Assembly (NCBI GenBank): GCA_963835935.1
Contig: CAWIHK010000006.1
Span: 124,001 to 188,000, forward strand
DNA length: 64,000 nt
Direction: 5' to 3'
Source: CAWIHK01 sp963835935
GTDB lineage: Bacteria > Bacteroidota > Ignavibacteria > UBA10030 > CAVZMI01
In this document: positions 46,112-55,116 of the stretch, in pieces
Layout of the letters: each line of letters begins with the position of its first letter
How positions within the stretch are numbered: position 1 is the first letter of the stretch
The notes under the pieces: model-generated
Databases searched by the model: none
What the model was told of the DNA's origin: nothing
What the model saw: only the letters and a program-made list of their open reading frames with translations
Translations under genes and position numbers: made by a program

Positions 46112-46127
46112 TGGCATAATCGTTGTA
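46112..46127 (+). promoter_or_regulatory. Sigma-54 (-24/-12) promoter of the efflux operon
   Basis: TGGCATA (46112-46118), four bases, then TTGTA (46123-46127). This fits the sigma-54 consensus TGGCACG-N4-TTGCW in exact spacing, with the GG and the TTG conserved. The predicted start is near 46139, 25 bases before the adaptor ATG. The neighbouring regulator is sigma-54-dependent, which strongly supports the call. Confidence 0.8.
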
Positions 46128-46163
46128 TATAGAGAATAGAGTTGATCTTAAGCCAAAAGGAAA

Positions 46164-47429
46164 ATGAATATGAACATGATGGATCGGCCGCTTCAAAAGA
46201 AAAAATGGACATTGAAACGTCTTGGGATGATCGGAATTCCCACGGCGATCGTCATTGTTTTTCTGATCAATATAGTATTTGGTGATCATAGCAGAAGGCT
46301 CAATGTCGAAAAGGAAAAAATAACGATATCGACAGTCACACGAGGGACTTTTAATGATTATATCCCAGTGACGGGTACGATCAAGCCGATAGAGACTTTT
46401 TTCCTGGATGTTGTCGATGGTGGAAGGGTAATTCAAAAATATGTCGAAGAAGGCGCAGTTCTTAAGGCGGGTGACCGTATTGTAAAACTGGAAAATATCA
46501 ATCTCACGCTGCAGACGATTTATAATCAGTCGCAGGTTGTTCAGCAGGAAAATAATCTCAGGACTTTCAAACTGGCATTAGAACAAAATAGGTTGAATCT
46601 TCAAACACAAATTTTAAATTTGAATGTTCAGATACAAAATCAGAAGCGTATTTATGAGTTGAATAAGAAACTCTTCGAGAAGGATCTGATTCCTAAAAAC
46701 GAATTTGAAAACTGCCGGGATCAGTACGAATGTCTTGTGCAAAGTCGTGATCTTGCTTTGCGATCGTACACACTGGACTCGTTATCGCGGGAAGAACAGA
46801 TAAAGCAATTAGAAATTACGGTAAAACAGTTTCAAAAAAATATGAAGTTGATTGAGGATCAGTTTTCAAATTTAACGGTCCGGGCGCCCATTAATGGCCA
46901 GCTGACGGCGTTGAATGCAGAAATCGGAAAATCGATTGTGCCGGGACAAAATATCGGGCAGATAGATAATACGGAAGCATACAAAGTCCGGATTGAAATT
47001 GATGAACATTATATTGTCCGCGTTCAGGAAGGTCAGATTGGCGAATGCACCTTCGATAATCAGACGTATAAATTGAAGATCACCAGAGTGTATGTTCAAG
47101 TCACGGATGGAAAATTTCAGGCAGATATGCATTTTGTTGATGATATGCCAAAAGGTATCAGGCGGGGACAGACTCTGCATGTCAAGCTGGAATTAGGTGG
47201 GATGAGTGACGCATTGCTGGTAGAAGCAGGTGAGTTTTACCAGACAACCGGCGGGCAATGGATTTTCATTATTGATAAATCGGGCAGCAGCGCAGTGAAA
47301 CGCACGATAAAAATCGGCCGACAAAATCCGCAATATTATGAAGTGTTAGATGGACTGGAAGCGGGTGAAAAGGTCATAACTTCATCGTATGAGAATTACG
47401 GTGAAACGGAAAAATTGATTCTCAAATAA
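46164..47429 (+). CDS. Periplasmic adaptor of an ABC export system (HlyD/MacA-like)
   Basis: 421 residues; AAAAGG lies just before the ATG. One membrane helix (residues ~24-40), then the barrel-sandwich start NDYIPVTGTIKPIETFFLDVV, a long alpha hairpin (~115-215), the second half of the sandwich (LTVRAPINGQL) and a beta-barrel with GDxVxxSYENYGE-like end (KVITSSYENYG). It is the inner-membrane-anchored subunit that links an ABC exporter to an outer-membrane duct. The ATPase and permease follow. No TolC-type gene is present nearby. Confidence 0.92.
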   Translation: MNMNMMDRPLQKKKWTLKRLGMIGIPTAIVIVFLINIVFGDHSRRLNVEKEKITISTVTRGTFNDYIPVTGTIKPIETFFLDVVDGGRVIQKYVEEGAVLKAGDRIVKLENINLTLQTIYNQSQVVQQENNLRTFKLALEQNRLNLQTQILNLNVQIQNQKRIYELNKKLFEKDLIPKNEFENCRDQYECLVQSRDLALRSYTLDSLSREEQIKQLEITVKQFQKNMKLIEDQFSNLTVRAPINGQLTALNAEIGKSIVPGQNIGQIDNTEAYKVRIEIDEHYIVRVQEGQIGECTFDNQTYKLKITRVYVQVTDGKFQADMHFVDDMPKGIRRGQTLHVKLELGGMSDALLVEAGEFYQTTGGQWIFIIDKSGSSAVKRTIKIGRQNPQYYEVLDGLEAGEKVITSSYENYGETEKLILK

Positions 47430-47452
47430 ATCATATTGAAAGAATACTCACA

Positions 47453-48141
47453 ATGATTAAGACCAAAAATCTGAAAAAAATCTACACAACGGAAGAAGTG
47501 GAGACCACTGCCCTGAACAATGTGAATTTCGAAGTGAAAAAGGGAGAGTTTGTTTCCATTATGGGCCCTCGGGCTGCGGCAAATCTACATTGCTCAACCT
47601 GATCGGAATGTTAGACTCTCCCACAGAGGGAGAATATCTTTTTCTCGACGAAGAGGTATCGAAATATTCCGAACGACAGAGAGCTCGTATACGGAAGCAC
47701 AATATCGGCTTCGTGTTCCAGAGCTTCAACCTCATAGACGAATTGACAGTTTTTGAAAATATCGAGTTGCCGCTTCTTTACCAGAAAGTCTCACCATCAG
47801 ACCGAAAAAAGCAAGTTAATGAGGTGATGGAAAAAATGCAGATCATGCATAGAAAGAGTCATTTCCCGCAGCAGCTTTCGGGCGGTCAGCAACAACGTAC
47901 GGCGGTGGCTCGTGCTCTCGTGTGTAATCCGAAACTCATCCTGGCCGACGAACCGACCGGGAATCTCGATTCGGCGAACGGCGAAGAGGTCATGGAAATG
48001 CTTTCGAAGTTGAACGAAAACGGAACGACAGTTATCATGGTTACTCATTCGCCGGCGAATGCCGAATATGGGAACCGGGTGGTGCATTTGTTCGACGGGC
48101 ACATCGTAACCGAGAATATGAAAGAGAAATTTCATGTTTAG
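47453..48141 (+). pseudogene. ABC exporter ATPase (MacB/LolD type) with a one-base deletion in Walker A
   Basis: The gene opens at ATG 47453 (MIKTKNLKKIYTTEEVETTAL...) and is in frame to IMGP, where CCC at 47566-47568 should be CCCC. Restoring one C gives GPSGCGKSTLLNLIG, after which the frame from ~47569 is intact to the stop at 48141: Q loop FVFQSFNLI, signature LSGGQQQRTAVARAL, Walker B LILADEPTGNLDS, and the H loop. With the base restored the protein is ~229 residues, normal for this family. Either a real inactivating mutation in a short C run or an assembly error. It lies between adaptor and permease, 8 bases from the latter. Confidence 0.88.
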
Positions 48142-48149
48142 GAGGAATC

Positions 48150-50594
48150 GTGTTTAATAATTATTTGAAGATTGCTTTCAGAAATTTAACGCGCTACAAA
48201 ATATTTTCGTTGATAAATATTTTAGGGCTGGCCGTTGGGATTACTTGCTGTATTACACTAACTCTATTCATAATTGATGAACTCAGCTACGATCGCTTCA
48301 ATAAAAATGCAGACGAGATTTACCGCGTGTATGTTCATTCTAATATCAACGGTAAAGAGTCTAAAAATTCTAAAAACGCCGCGCCAGTTGGAGCTGTTCT
48401 CAAACGTGATTTTCCTGAAGTACTTTCATATACAAGAATTGGCTATTTCGGGGTTCATACTCTTAGGTATGAAGACAAACTTTTTAGAGAAGGACGAATC
48501 TATACAGCCGATTCGACTTACTTTGATATTTTCACTCTGCCGTTTTTATACGGCGATCCGAAATCTGCACTTAATAATCCGAACAGTGTTGTCATTACCG
48601 AAACTACTTCTAGAAGGTATTTTGGCGACGAGAATCCGATTGGTAAATCATTTATTGTCGATGGTAACGGTACATACTTAATAACCGGAGTGATGAAGGA
48701 TTTCCCAGAGAACTCACACTTCGGCTGTAATATTCTTTTATCAATGTCGACTTATCCTATAAATCAGAGCCAGTATTGGTTTGATCTTTGGTATACAACA
48801 TACATCCTTCTGAAGAAGGGAACCGATCCGCATGAATTTGAAAATAAAATAAAAAAAACAATTCTCGACAATGTCGGTCCTCAGGCGGAAACGATTCTTG
48901 GTGTACCACAGAAAGATTTTTTTGCAAAAGGGAACAGTTATAATTATAGACTTCAGCCGTTGACTTCAATTTATTTGCGATCTAATCGTGATTATGGAAT
49001 TGAACTCAATACCGAATGGGGCGATACTAAAAAGGGTGATATTACATACACTTATATTTTCTCCGCAATCGTGCTCTTTATTTTGATGATTGCGGTTTTC
49101 AATTTTATGAATCTGGCAACTGCAAGATCTGAAAGACGAGCTAAAGAAGTGGGAATAAGAAAAACTCTTGGTTCAAGTAAATCTAAACTCGTTGGGCAGT
49201 TTATTACAGAATCGACCTTCACATGTTTTCTCTCTATTTTGGTTTCAATAGTTTTTTTGCAAGGTGTATTGCCCATATTTAGTAAGTTTGTTGGAAAAGA
49301 ATTAAAACTGGAATTCTTTAACAATCTTTACACAATACCGTCTCTCATACTTTTCACAATAGTTGTTGGAGTTCTGGCCGGAAGTTACCCCGCATTTTAT
49401 TTATCGTCGTTCCAACCGGCACATATATTAAAACCAAGTTCCGGAAAAGGAAAAACAAAAGGTCCTCTTAGAAGTATACTTGTGATAATTCAATTCGCAA
49501 TTTCTATAACGCTGATTATCGGTACGGTAATCATCAAGGACCAGCTTAATTATATTCAGAACAAAAACCTGGGCTTTAACAAGGAACTTTTAATTTCGCT
49601 TTATAACGGGGCAGCTCTTGGCAATCAGATTGAGACATTCAAACGGGAATTGTCAAAATATCCGAATATAATTTCTGCCACCAGTTCCTCACTCATGTTT
49701 GCTGCAGGAATTCCAGGGAACGGATACTTATACAATAAATCTGCGGGCAGCGATGTAGTACTTGCTCAGTTTCTGGATGTCGATTTCGATTTTGTAAAAA
49801 CATTTCAGGTCGAAATGAAACAAGGGCGTTTCTTTTCTGAAGAATACTCAATGGATTCTTCTGCCGTTGTCATCAATGAAACTGCAGCTAAAGAATTAAA
49901 AGCATCAGATCCGGTAGGCAAAGATTTATATAAAATAGGCGGTGGAAATGATTCGAAGAATTATAAAATCATCGGTATTATGAAAGATTTTAATTACGAA
50001 TCTCTGCACCATCAAATACGGCCGTTGGTTTTTCATCTTAGTCCGGTCAGGCAAGCTACCACCGTCATTACTATTCGCATTTCTTCCGGAGATGTAAGGA
50101 ATACAATCGGAATGATTGAAAGAACCTGGCAGAGTTTTACAAACGGCGAGCGTTTCAATTACGGTTTTTTGGATCAGAATTTAGCCAATCTTTATAATAC
50201 TGAAGAAAAGATCAGCGCTATCACGACAGTCTTTTCGGTACTTGCAATATTTATTGCATGTCTCGGCTTATTTGGATTAGCTGCGTTTGTTACCGAACAA
50301 AGGACAAAAGAAATCGGTATTCGAAAAGTTATAGGTGCATCTGTCGTTGAATTAATCGTTTTGCTTTCGAAAGAGTTTACACAATGGATTTTACTGGCAA
50401 ACCTTATTGCATGGCCGGTAGCTTATTATGTTTTGAACAACTGGCTACAAGATTTTGCATACAGAATTGATTTAAGCTTATGGGTATTTATCTTGTCCGG
50501 TGGAGTTGCTTTGGTAATTGCGTTAGCTACTGTAAGCTTTCAGGCAATCAAGGCAGCAACGAGGAATCCGGTTGAGAGTTTGAGGTATGAATGA
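48150..50594 (+). CDS. ABC transporter permease, MacB/FtsX type with two FtsX modules
   Basis: 814 residues from a GTG with GGAGGA upstream. It has an N-terminal helix (NYLKIAFRNLTRYKIFSLINILGLAVGITCC), a ~250-residue periplasmic MacB-PCD-like domain (SYTRIGYFG, ...GDPKSALNNPNSVVITE), three helices with MNLATARSERRAKEVGIRKTLGSSKSKL, then a second copy of the same plan ending EQRTKEIGIRKVIGASV and three helices. This twofold form is common in Bacteroidetes. With the adaptor and ATPase it should export a lipid, peptide or drug substrate. Confidence 0.92.
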   Translation: MFNNYLKIAFRNLTRYKIFSLINILGLAVGITCCITLTLFIIDELSYDRFNKNADEIYRVYVHSNINGKESKNSKNAAPVGAVLKRDFPEVLSYTRIGYFGVHTLRYEDKLFREGRIYTADSTYFDIFTLPFLYGDPKSALNNPNSVVITETTSRRYFGDENPIGKSFIVDGNGTYLITGVMKDFPENSHFGCNILLSMSTYPINQSQYWFDLWYTTYILLKKGTDPHEFENKIKKTILDNVGPQAETILGVPQKDFFAKGNSYNYRLQPLTSIYLRSNRDYGIELNTEWGDTKKGDITYTYIFSAIVLFILMIAVFNFMNLATARSERRAKEVGIRKTLGSSKSKLVGQFITESTFTCFLSILVSIVFLQGVLPIFSKFVGKELKLEFFNNLYTIPSLILFTIVVGVLAGSYPAFYLSSFQPAHILKPSSGKGKTKGPLRSILVIIQFAISITLIIGTVIIKDQLNYIQNKNLGFNKELLISLYNGAALGNQIETFKRELSKYPNIISATSSSLMFAAGIPGNGYLYNKSAGSDVVLAQFLDVDFDFVKTFQVEMKQGRFFSEEYSMDSSAVVINETAAKELKASDPVGKDLYKIGGGNDSKNYKIIGIMKDFNYESLHHQIRPLVFHLSPVRQATTVITIRISSGDVRNTIGMIERTWQSFTNGERFNYGFLDQNLANLYNTEEKISAITTVFSVLAIFIACLGLFGLAAFVTEQRTKEIGIRKVIGASVVELIVLLSKEFTQWILLANLIAWPVAYYVLNNWLQDFAYRIDLSLWVFILSGGVALVIALATVSFQAIKAATRNPVESLRYE

Positions 50595-50823
50595 TTTGTC
50601 GGATGTAATCCAACAATACGGTGGGAAATCCGGGTTGATACTGTTTCTCCATTTTAAAAAATTCGATAGATTTATGACATTATTTCCCGAGAATCTTGCT
50701 TACTCTCCATGCTGGAAACAGAATTGCACGTATGATCTGGAATGCATCACAATGATAGATCTCGATCGAATCATGGAATCGGTTTCAAAACGTTTCAGAC
50801 AAGTGAAAGAAATTAACGTCTGA
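50587..50823 (+). pseudogene. Duplicate of the 3' end of GT9 copy B
   Basis: 78 codons overlapping the permease stop by eight bases. From 50680 the sequence matches 42994-43110 base for base at roughly 85% by eye: FPENLAYSPCWKQNCTYDLECITMIDLDRI against FPENLACSPCWKQNCPYDLECITMIDIDRI. The part before 50680 has only scattered similarity. The GT9 fold is missing, so the fragment is not an enzyme. The two copies flank the kinase-regulator-exporter module, which suggests the module was inserted behind the GT9 gene. Confidence 0.8.
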
Positions 50824-50830
50824 CAAAAGT

Positions 50831-51769
50831 TTAATTCCCTCCATAAACTTTTTGCCTGTAGTCCCCAAAACTCATCTTGCGGTAATAGTCATCCGATACA
50901 TAGTTAAGGTAATCGATGAACTTCTGACTGTCAAGAAAACCTTCGATCATATTTATTCGGGCGCCTTTCCCATCGACGAAAATAAAAGTAGGATAAAAAT
51001 CGATGTGAGAAATGCTCCCAGCAAGCAATCGTTCGGTTGTTTTTATACCGTTATAGACCTGTTCACGGTTTGATTCGGCGTCGAGTTTGATTGCGACAAA
51101 TCGCTCATCCAGGGCTCGTTGAACCTGCGGGTCGCTAAAGGTTTCATCTTCCATCCGTTTGCAAAGATTATTCGAGTTTAAATAAATTTCGATGATACCT
51201 TTTTTACCGTTGCGGAGCACTTCACTCATTCCATCGGAAAATGTTCTCCATCGGGGGTATGTCGAGACAAGTTGATCCCCCCCAGTTGAAGATGCCTGCG
51301 AATCACCGCCGGATTTTGATTTGAATTGAGATTTCCACAATACATACTGCATGCCGTGATAGTGTCCCTCGCTGTAATATATCATCACTCGAAGAAACTC
51401 ATCGGGATTTATAAAATCATCCCACAGATCGATCTTCGGACCACCCGGTTCCATGAAGATCGTCGCAGGTGTAGACCTGACTCCAAGTAATTTTGCAATC
51501 TCGGCTTCAGAATATCTGTTGCCGTTAAATTCGTATTGCTGTGTTGATTCGATATTGAGTGCGACAAAGATGAATCTTTTTTCGATTAAAAATGCGACAT
51601 CCGAATTATTGTACGTTTCCTCCATCATCCGGCGGGATCGCTGACACCAATCAGCGTATGCGAAAACAATTATTTTCTTTCCTTGTTCTTGAGAAATCTG
51701 AAGGCCTTCGCCGAAATTATATCTTTTAAAATGACTCCATGAAGTATTCACGAAACCGATCATCATCAC
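50831..51769 (-). CDS. Protein with two thioredoxin-like domains; N-terminus probably frameshifted
   Basis: 312 residues as it stands. Domain 1 (~10-135) has FAYADWCQRSRRM (CxxS), a cis-Pro loop STPATIFM; domain 2 (~185-300) has NSNNLCKRMEDETFSD and YPTFIFVDGKG, with a single Cys. A linker of Ser, Gly and Asp joins them. An ATG at 51806 overlaps the stop of the preceding glycosyltransferase as ATGA; from there an A8 tract (51780-51787 on the plus strand) is one base too long. With seven, the start becomes MKHKLSLFFFGFVMMIGF, a signal-type N-terminus. Redox role unlikely to be a classical CxxC reaction; function unknown. Confidence 0.8.
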   Translation of the reverse strand: MMMIGFVNTSWSHFKRYNFGEGLQISQEQGKKIIVFAYADWCQRSRRMMEETYNNSDVAFLIEKRFIFVALNIESTQQYEFNGNRYSEAEIAKLLGVRSTPATIFMEPGGPKIDLWDDFINPDEFLRVMIYYSEGHYHGMQYVLWKSQFKSKSGGDSQASSTGGDQLVSTYPRWRTFSDGMSEVLRNGKKGIIEIYLNSNNLCKRMEDETFSDPQVQRALDERFVAIKLDAESNREQVYNGIKTTERLLAGSISHIDFYPTFIFVDGKGARINMIEGFLDSQKFIDYLNYVSDDYYRKMSFGDYRQKVYGGN

Positions 51770-51802
51770 GAATCCGAAGAAAAAAAAGAGAGAGCTTATG
51801 CT

Positions 51803-52861
51803 TCATGGGCTTACGTCTCCTTTTTGCATCTTGATTTTATTGAAAAGAATTTCCAGATGTTGTTGGGCGCTGTCGAGGGTGACATCACTCATTGTACAGA
51901 CGTGAGGATCTTTTTCACATGTAACCTGGCAAACATTATCAGGAGCGAGAAGAAGTTCCGAGATATTTCCCTGCGGACCCCAGAGTTGCCACGAACACGC
52001 AGTTAACGGACAAAATAACGAGAGCGTCGGAATTTTAAGAGCTGCGGCGATGTGCATAGGCCCTGTACTCGAGGAAATAAAAATTTTATATGATCCGATC
52101 AACGCCATTAATTCTCTTAACGGTAAATTAAAAAAGAAAGAAACCTTTTGTCGAGGCAGCTTGGCAAACGCAGATTGAAAAACCTGTTCTTTCTCCGAAC
52201 CTGTCACAATAATATATGCATTATAATTCTTTATAAGAATATTTGCAAAGTCGGCATATCGCTCTATCGTCCAGTTTGGCGATGAATGGCCGTGTCCGGG
52301 ATGAATTCCGATTATCAGGTCGTTTTCTGAACAGTCTGCTGTTTCTAATCTCTGCTTGTTTGATTCAATTTCGTCTTCAGTTAGAAAAACTTCAGTAGAT
52401 AAATCATCGGATCGGACTCCGATGGCTCTTCCGAGGTCGAGGCAGTAATCGGCTTCATGACGGAGCGGAATGTATTTGTGCCGGCTGACTGTTTTCATAA
52501 ACGTGAGTAGTTCGTACAATTTATGCCCTACGCCTATTCTGGTTTTAATTCCAGAAAGGAAGAGCATCCATGTGGCGCGTTCTGTCGGCAAAAGCAGGAG
52601 GGCAGTATCGAACTTTTTCGAATGTAAAAATCGTACACGATTCCAAAAGCCATTCCATCCCGCGTGAAGATTTTCAGGATCATCTATGATGATTTCGTCG
52701 ATGTACGGATTGTTTTCGAGAATTGGTTGTGTGTACGGACGAATCATTATCGCGATGTACGCATGGGGAAACGTTCGCCGCAATTCTCGCAGCAGAGGCG
52801 TAGCTAGAACGACATCGCCAATCCTGTCTGTCCGGACAATAAGAATTCTGTCATGCTTCAT
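51803..52861 (-). CDS. GT9 heptosyltransferase-type glycosyltransferase (copy C)
   Basis: 352 residues. It has ILIVRTDRIGDVVLATPLLRELRRTFP, GIHPGHGHSSPNWTIERYADFA, and ISSSTGPMHIAAALKIPTLSLFCPL, all GT9 features. It ends with three Cys in CQVTCEKDPHVC. It is the third GT9 of the window and is followed by the thioredoxin-like gene with an ATGA overlap, so the pair is probably co-translated. Likely LPS core or related glycan synthesis. Confidence 0.9.
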   Translation of the reverse strand: MKHDRILIVRTDRIGDVVLATPLLRELRRTFPHAYIAIMIRPYTQPILENNPYIDEIIIDDPENLHAGWNGFWNRVRFLHSKKFDTALLLLPTERATWMLFLSGIKTRIGVGHKLYELLTFMKTVSRHKYIPLRHEADYCLDLGRAIGVRSDDLSTEVFLTEDEIESNKQRLETADCSENDLIIGIHPGHGHSSPNWTIERYADFANILIKNYNAYIIVTGSEKEQVFQSAFAKLPRQKVSFFFNLPLRELMALIGSYKIFISSSTGPMHIAAALKIPTLSLFCPLTACSWQLWGPQGNISELLLAPDNVCQVTCEKDPHVCTMSDVTLDSAQQHLEILFNKIKMQKGDVSP

Positions 52862-52904
52862 AAAATTATTTATTGACCGATGTTACATATAGAAAATAGA
52901 TTGC

Positions 52905-53039
52905 CACGACGCATGACTGCCGACAGGCAGGCGTCGGGGAACTGAATAAAAATAACATATTGGACTCTAGTCCAAAAAAAATATGGTTAAAACCCGAAAA
53001 TACTCGTAGAATTTCTAATCCACGAGTTGAAGCTCGTGG
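52905..53039. repeat. REP-like repeat cluster with TGAA-loop hairpin
   Basis: Three palindromes lie in 135 intergenic bases: CCGAC...GTCGG (52920-52937), GGACT-CT-AGTCC (52962-52973), and CCACGAGT-TGAA-GCTCGTGG (53020-53039; one T-G pair). The last one shares its four-base TGAA loop and the following GGC-A/T-A/T-T bases with the element at 56.1 kb. The short-plus-long hairpin pairing is that of REP/BIME elements mobilised by RAYT transposases, but no RAYT gene is in the window. Confidence 0.6.
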
Positions 53040-53080
53040 CAATATTTCTTCAGTCCCCATTTTTTGCAAACTGTGTGACA

Positions 53081-54208
53081 TCAGTTATTAACTAATAACG
53101 GCTCGATTTCCGAATAGAGCTTTTGGAACTCTCTGTTCCAAGATAACACTGTGGATGCTTTGATGCAATTAGTCCGATATTCTTGGATTTTCGTTTCATC
53201 GAATAATAAACTCCGTAGTGCCGTACATACTTCTTCAGAATTTTCAGGATCGGCAGTCAACCCTACACGATATTCATTAATGATGGATGTTATTTCCGGG
53301 AAATTACTGCCGAGCACCGGGATTCCGGCATGAATATATTCAAACAATTTATTCGGCAATGAAAAATAATAGCTTGTTCCATAATTTTCAATAAGCGTGG
53401 CGCCGATGTCGGCAGATACAGTATAATGCAAAAGTTCAGTCGAAGGGACAGATGCGATCTGAAAAATGTTCGATTTGCCTACGGCTGACTTTTCGATTGT
53501 AGATATCATTGGACCATTTCCAATAAAGACAAATGCAATATTCTCGATCTTTTCCGCGAGTGAAAGTAAAATTGGAATTCCGCGTCCGGCCTGCAATCCT
53601 CCCTGGTACAAAATTATTTTCATGGATGAAGGAATTCCTAACAACTCACGTAGTTTGTTGGATCGGGTCACCGATTGCTTGTTCGGTATGTTGCGGACCA
53701 CGACAACGTTTTTTGAAGGATATGTTTTCCGCAGTATTTCTGCCAGTGAATTGTTGACCGTAATTACCAACGCAACTTTATGCATGAATAACCATTCGAC
53801 CATGCTCCAGAACGATTGCATAAATTTTCGTCGATGAAGAGCGGCAATGGAGCGGTACAGTTCACGAGAGTCGTAGACGATCGGCACATGACGGATTATC
53901 GAGATGAGCCATGCAAGAGGCAGTGAGTACAAATCTGCCGCGATGAGAAATGATGGGCGAAGTTTTATCGCAGTCATAAATCCACGTATATAAAAAATAA
54001 GGAATTTAAATTTCGTAGATTTATTTTTAGGAAGGATGATAGGATAGCTGGAATATGTTTGTGTTGTATCGATCGAAGGTGTGTCGACAGCAGTAACCAC
54101 AGATGTTCGAAAACCAAGATCGTGAAATGAACCAAGAATTTTTGTGCACCGTGAATCGTACCGAATGTCCCCCAGGATGATCGCGCAGACGTGCAAATCT
54201 TGTTTCAT
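53081..54208 (-). CDS. GT4-family glycosyltransferase
   Basis: 375 residues. It has an N-terminal Rossmann half with YDSRCTKILGSFHDLGFRTSVVT and PIVYDSRELY, and a C-terminal half with IILYQGGLQAGRGIPILLSLAEKI, then the EX7E-type loop SLPNKLFEYIHAGIPVLGSNFPEITSII. Acts on a lipid-linked or LPS acceptor with a nucleotide sugar; donor unknown. It ends a block with the GT9 genes but is separated from copy C by the repeat cluster. Confidence 0.88.
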   Translation of the reverse strand: MKQDLHVCAIILGDIRYDSRCTKILGSFHDLGFRTSVVTAVDTPSIDTTQTYSSYPIILPKNKSTKFKFLIFYIRGFMTAIKLRPSFLIAADLYSLPLAWLISIIRHVPIVYDSRELYRSIAALHRRKFMQSFWSMVEWLFMHKVALVITVNNSLAEILRKTYPSKNVVVVRNIPNKQSVTRSNKLRELLGIPSSMKIILYQGGLQAGRGIPILLSLAEKIENIAFVFIGNGPMISTIEKSAVGKSNIFQIASVPSTELLHYTVSADIGATLIENYGTSYYFSLPNKLFEYIHAGIPVLGSNFPEITSIINEYRVGLTADPENSEEVCTALRSLLFDETKIQEYRTNCIKASTVLSWNREFQKLYSEIEPLLVNN

Positions 54209-54216
54209 CGTTTTTA

Positions 54217-55116
54217 TCAGAATGTCATACCGAGACTAAAAACTTGAGTTGTGCCGGCTTGTGATTCAAAAGGTATGATGCAATAATCAGCCGAAACACC
54301 GGAGAAGCGAATTCCTATGCCGCCGGTGAAATTACGAATATCATATCCGGTCTGATAGCCGGCCCTGAACGATAAAAATTTATCGTACACCAGTTCTCCT
54401 CCGAAATTCAAATGGAAAAGATTATCATGAGTGAATTGAACTGCATCGGCCGCAAATAGTACTTGAGACTGCAGCGCCTCAACGGGAAATGTATACGCAA
54501 TGCCGCCGCGGACACTTGTCGGGAGATTGATCGTCATCCTGTCATCGGAGCGTACTGACCCGGCATTCAAAAGAGAAAATCCTGCCGATAATCCTGTTTT
54601 TGGTATGAGATATAAAATGCCAAGATCGTAGCCGAGACCGGACCATTCGTCTACGAATAATTTTTCGAATGCATATTTCAACGTTCCGCCGATTAAAAGA
54701 TCATCGGTTATTTTATCCGCGACCGTACATCCAAGTGAAAAATCACGGGCAGTGAATATTGCTTCCGGATCTCCCGGGCGTGTTCGAACTTCAATATCCG
54801 GAATAGCTGTGGTAAGAACTTGAACTTCTGTGTTGAAACCGCAGAGCGGGATTGTCCCGCTGAGGTATTCCGTAGAAACATCTTGAATCCATTGCCGGTG
54901 CATTAACATCAATTGAGGAGCGGAGGAGTTTGCAATCACCGCAGGATTATAATAACCGGAACATGAATAATCCGGCACACCGACACATGCTTCACCCATG
55001 CCTAACGCACGAGCACCGACCCCGATTTTAAATGATGAAAGTCCGCTGTTGCCTGCCTGTGCGCACAAAATAGATGTGAAGATAAAAAAGGTCAAGAATG
55101 AAAAAATATATTTCAT
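54217..55116 (-). CDS. PorV/PorQ-family outer-membrane protein
   Basis: 299 residues with a signal peptide (ending SILCAQ). The mature start, SSFKIGVGARALGMGEACVGVPDYSCSGYYNPAVIA, is the conserved PorV/PorQ N-terminus (FadL-like barrel). It ends SLGMTF with a terminal Phe. PorV-type proteins shuttle or anchor T9SS cargo at the outer membrane. It overlaps the next PorV/PorQ gene by four bases; the neighbouring BNR protein has a T9SS tail. Confidence 0.85.
   Translation of the reverse strand: MKYIFSFLTFFIFTSILCAQAGNSGLSSFKIGVGARALGMGEACVGVPDYSCSGYYNPAVIANSSAPQLMLMHRQWIQDVSTEYLSGTIPLCGFNTEVQVLTTAIPDIEVRTRPGDPEAIFTARDFSLGCTVADKITDDLLIGGTLKYAFEKLFVDEWSGLGYDLGILYLIPKTGLSAGFSLLNAGSVRSDDRMTINLPTSVRGGIAYTFPVEALQSQVLFAADAVQFTHDNLFHLNFGGELVYDKFLSFRAGYQTGYDIRNFTGGIGIRFSGVSADYCIIPFESQAGTTQVFSLGMTF

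Noticed and set aside
45900..46436. Minus-strand ORF spanning the regulator/adaptor intergenic region
   Set aside because: It covers the sigma-54 promoter and the 5' ends of two divergent genes and has no family features.
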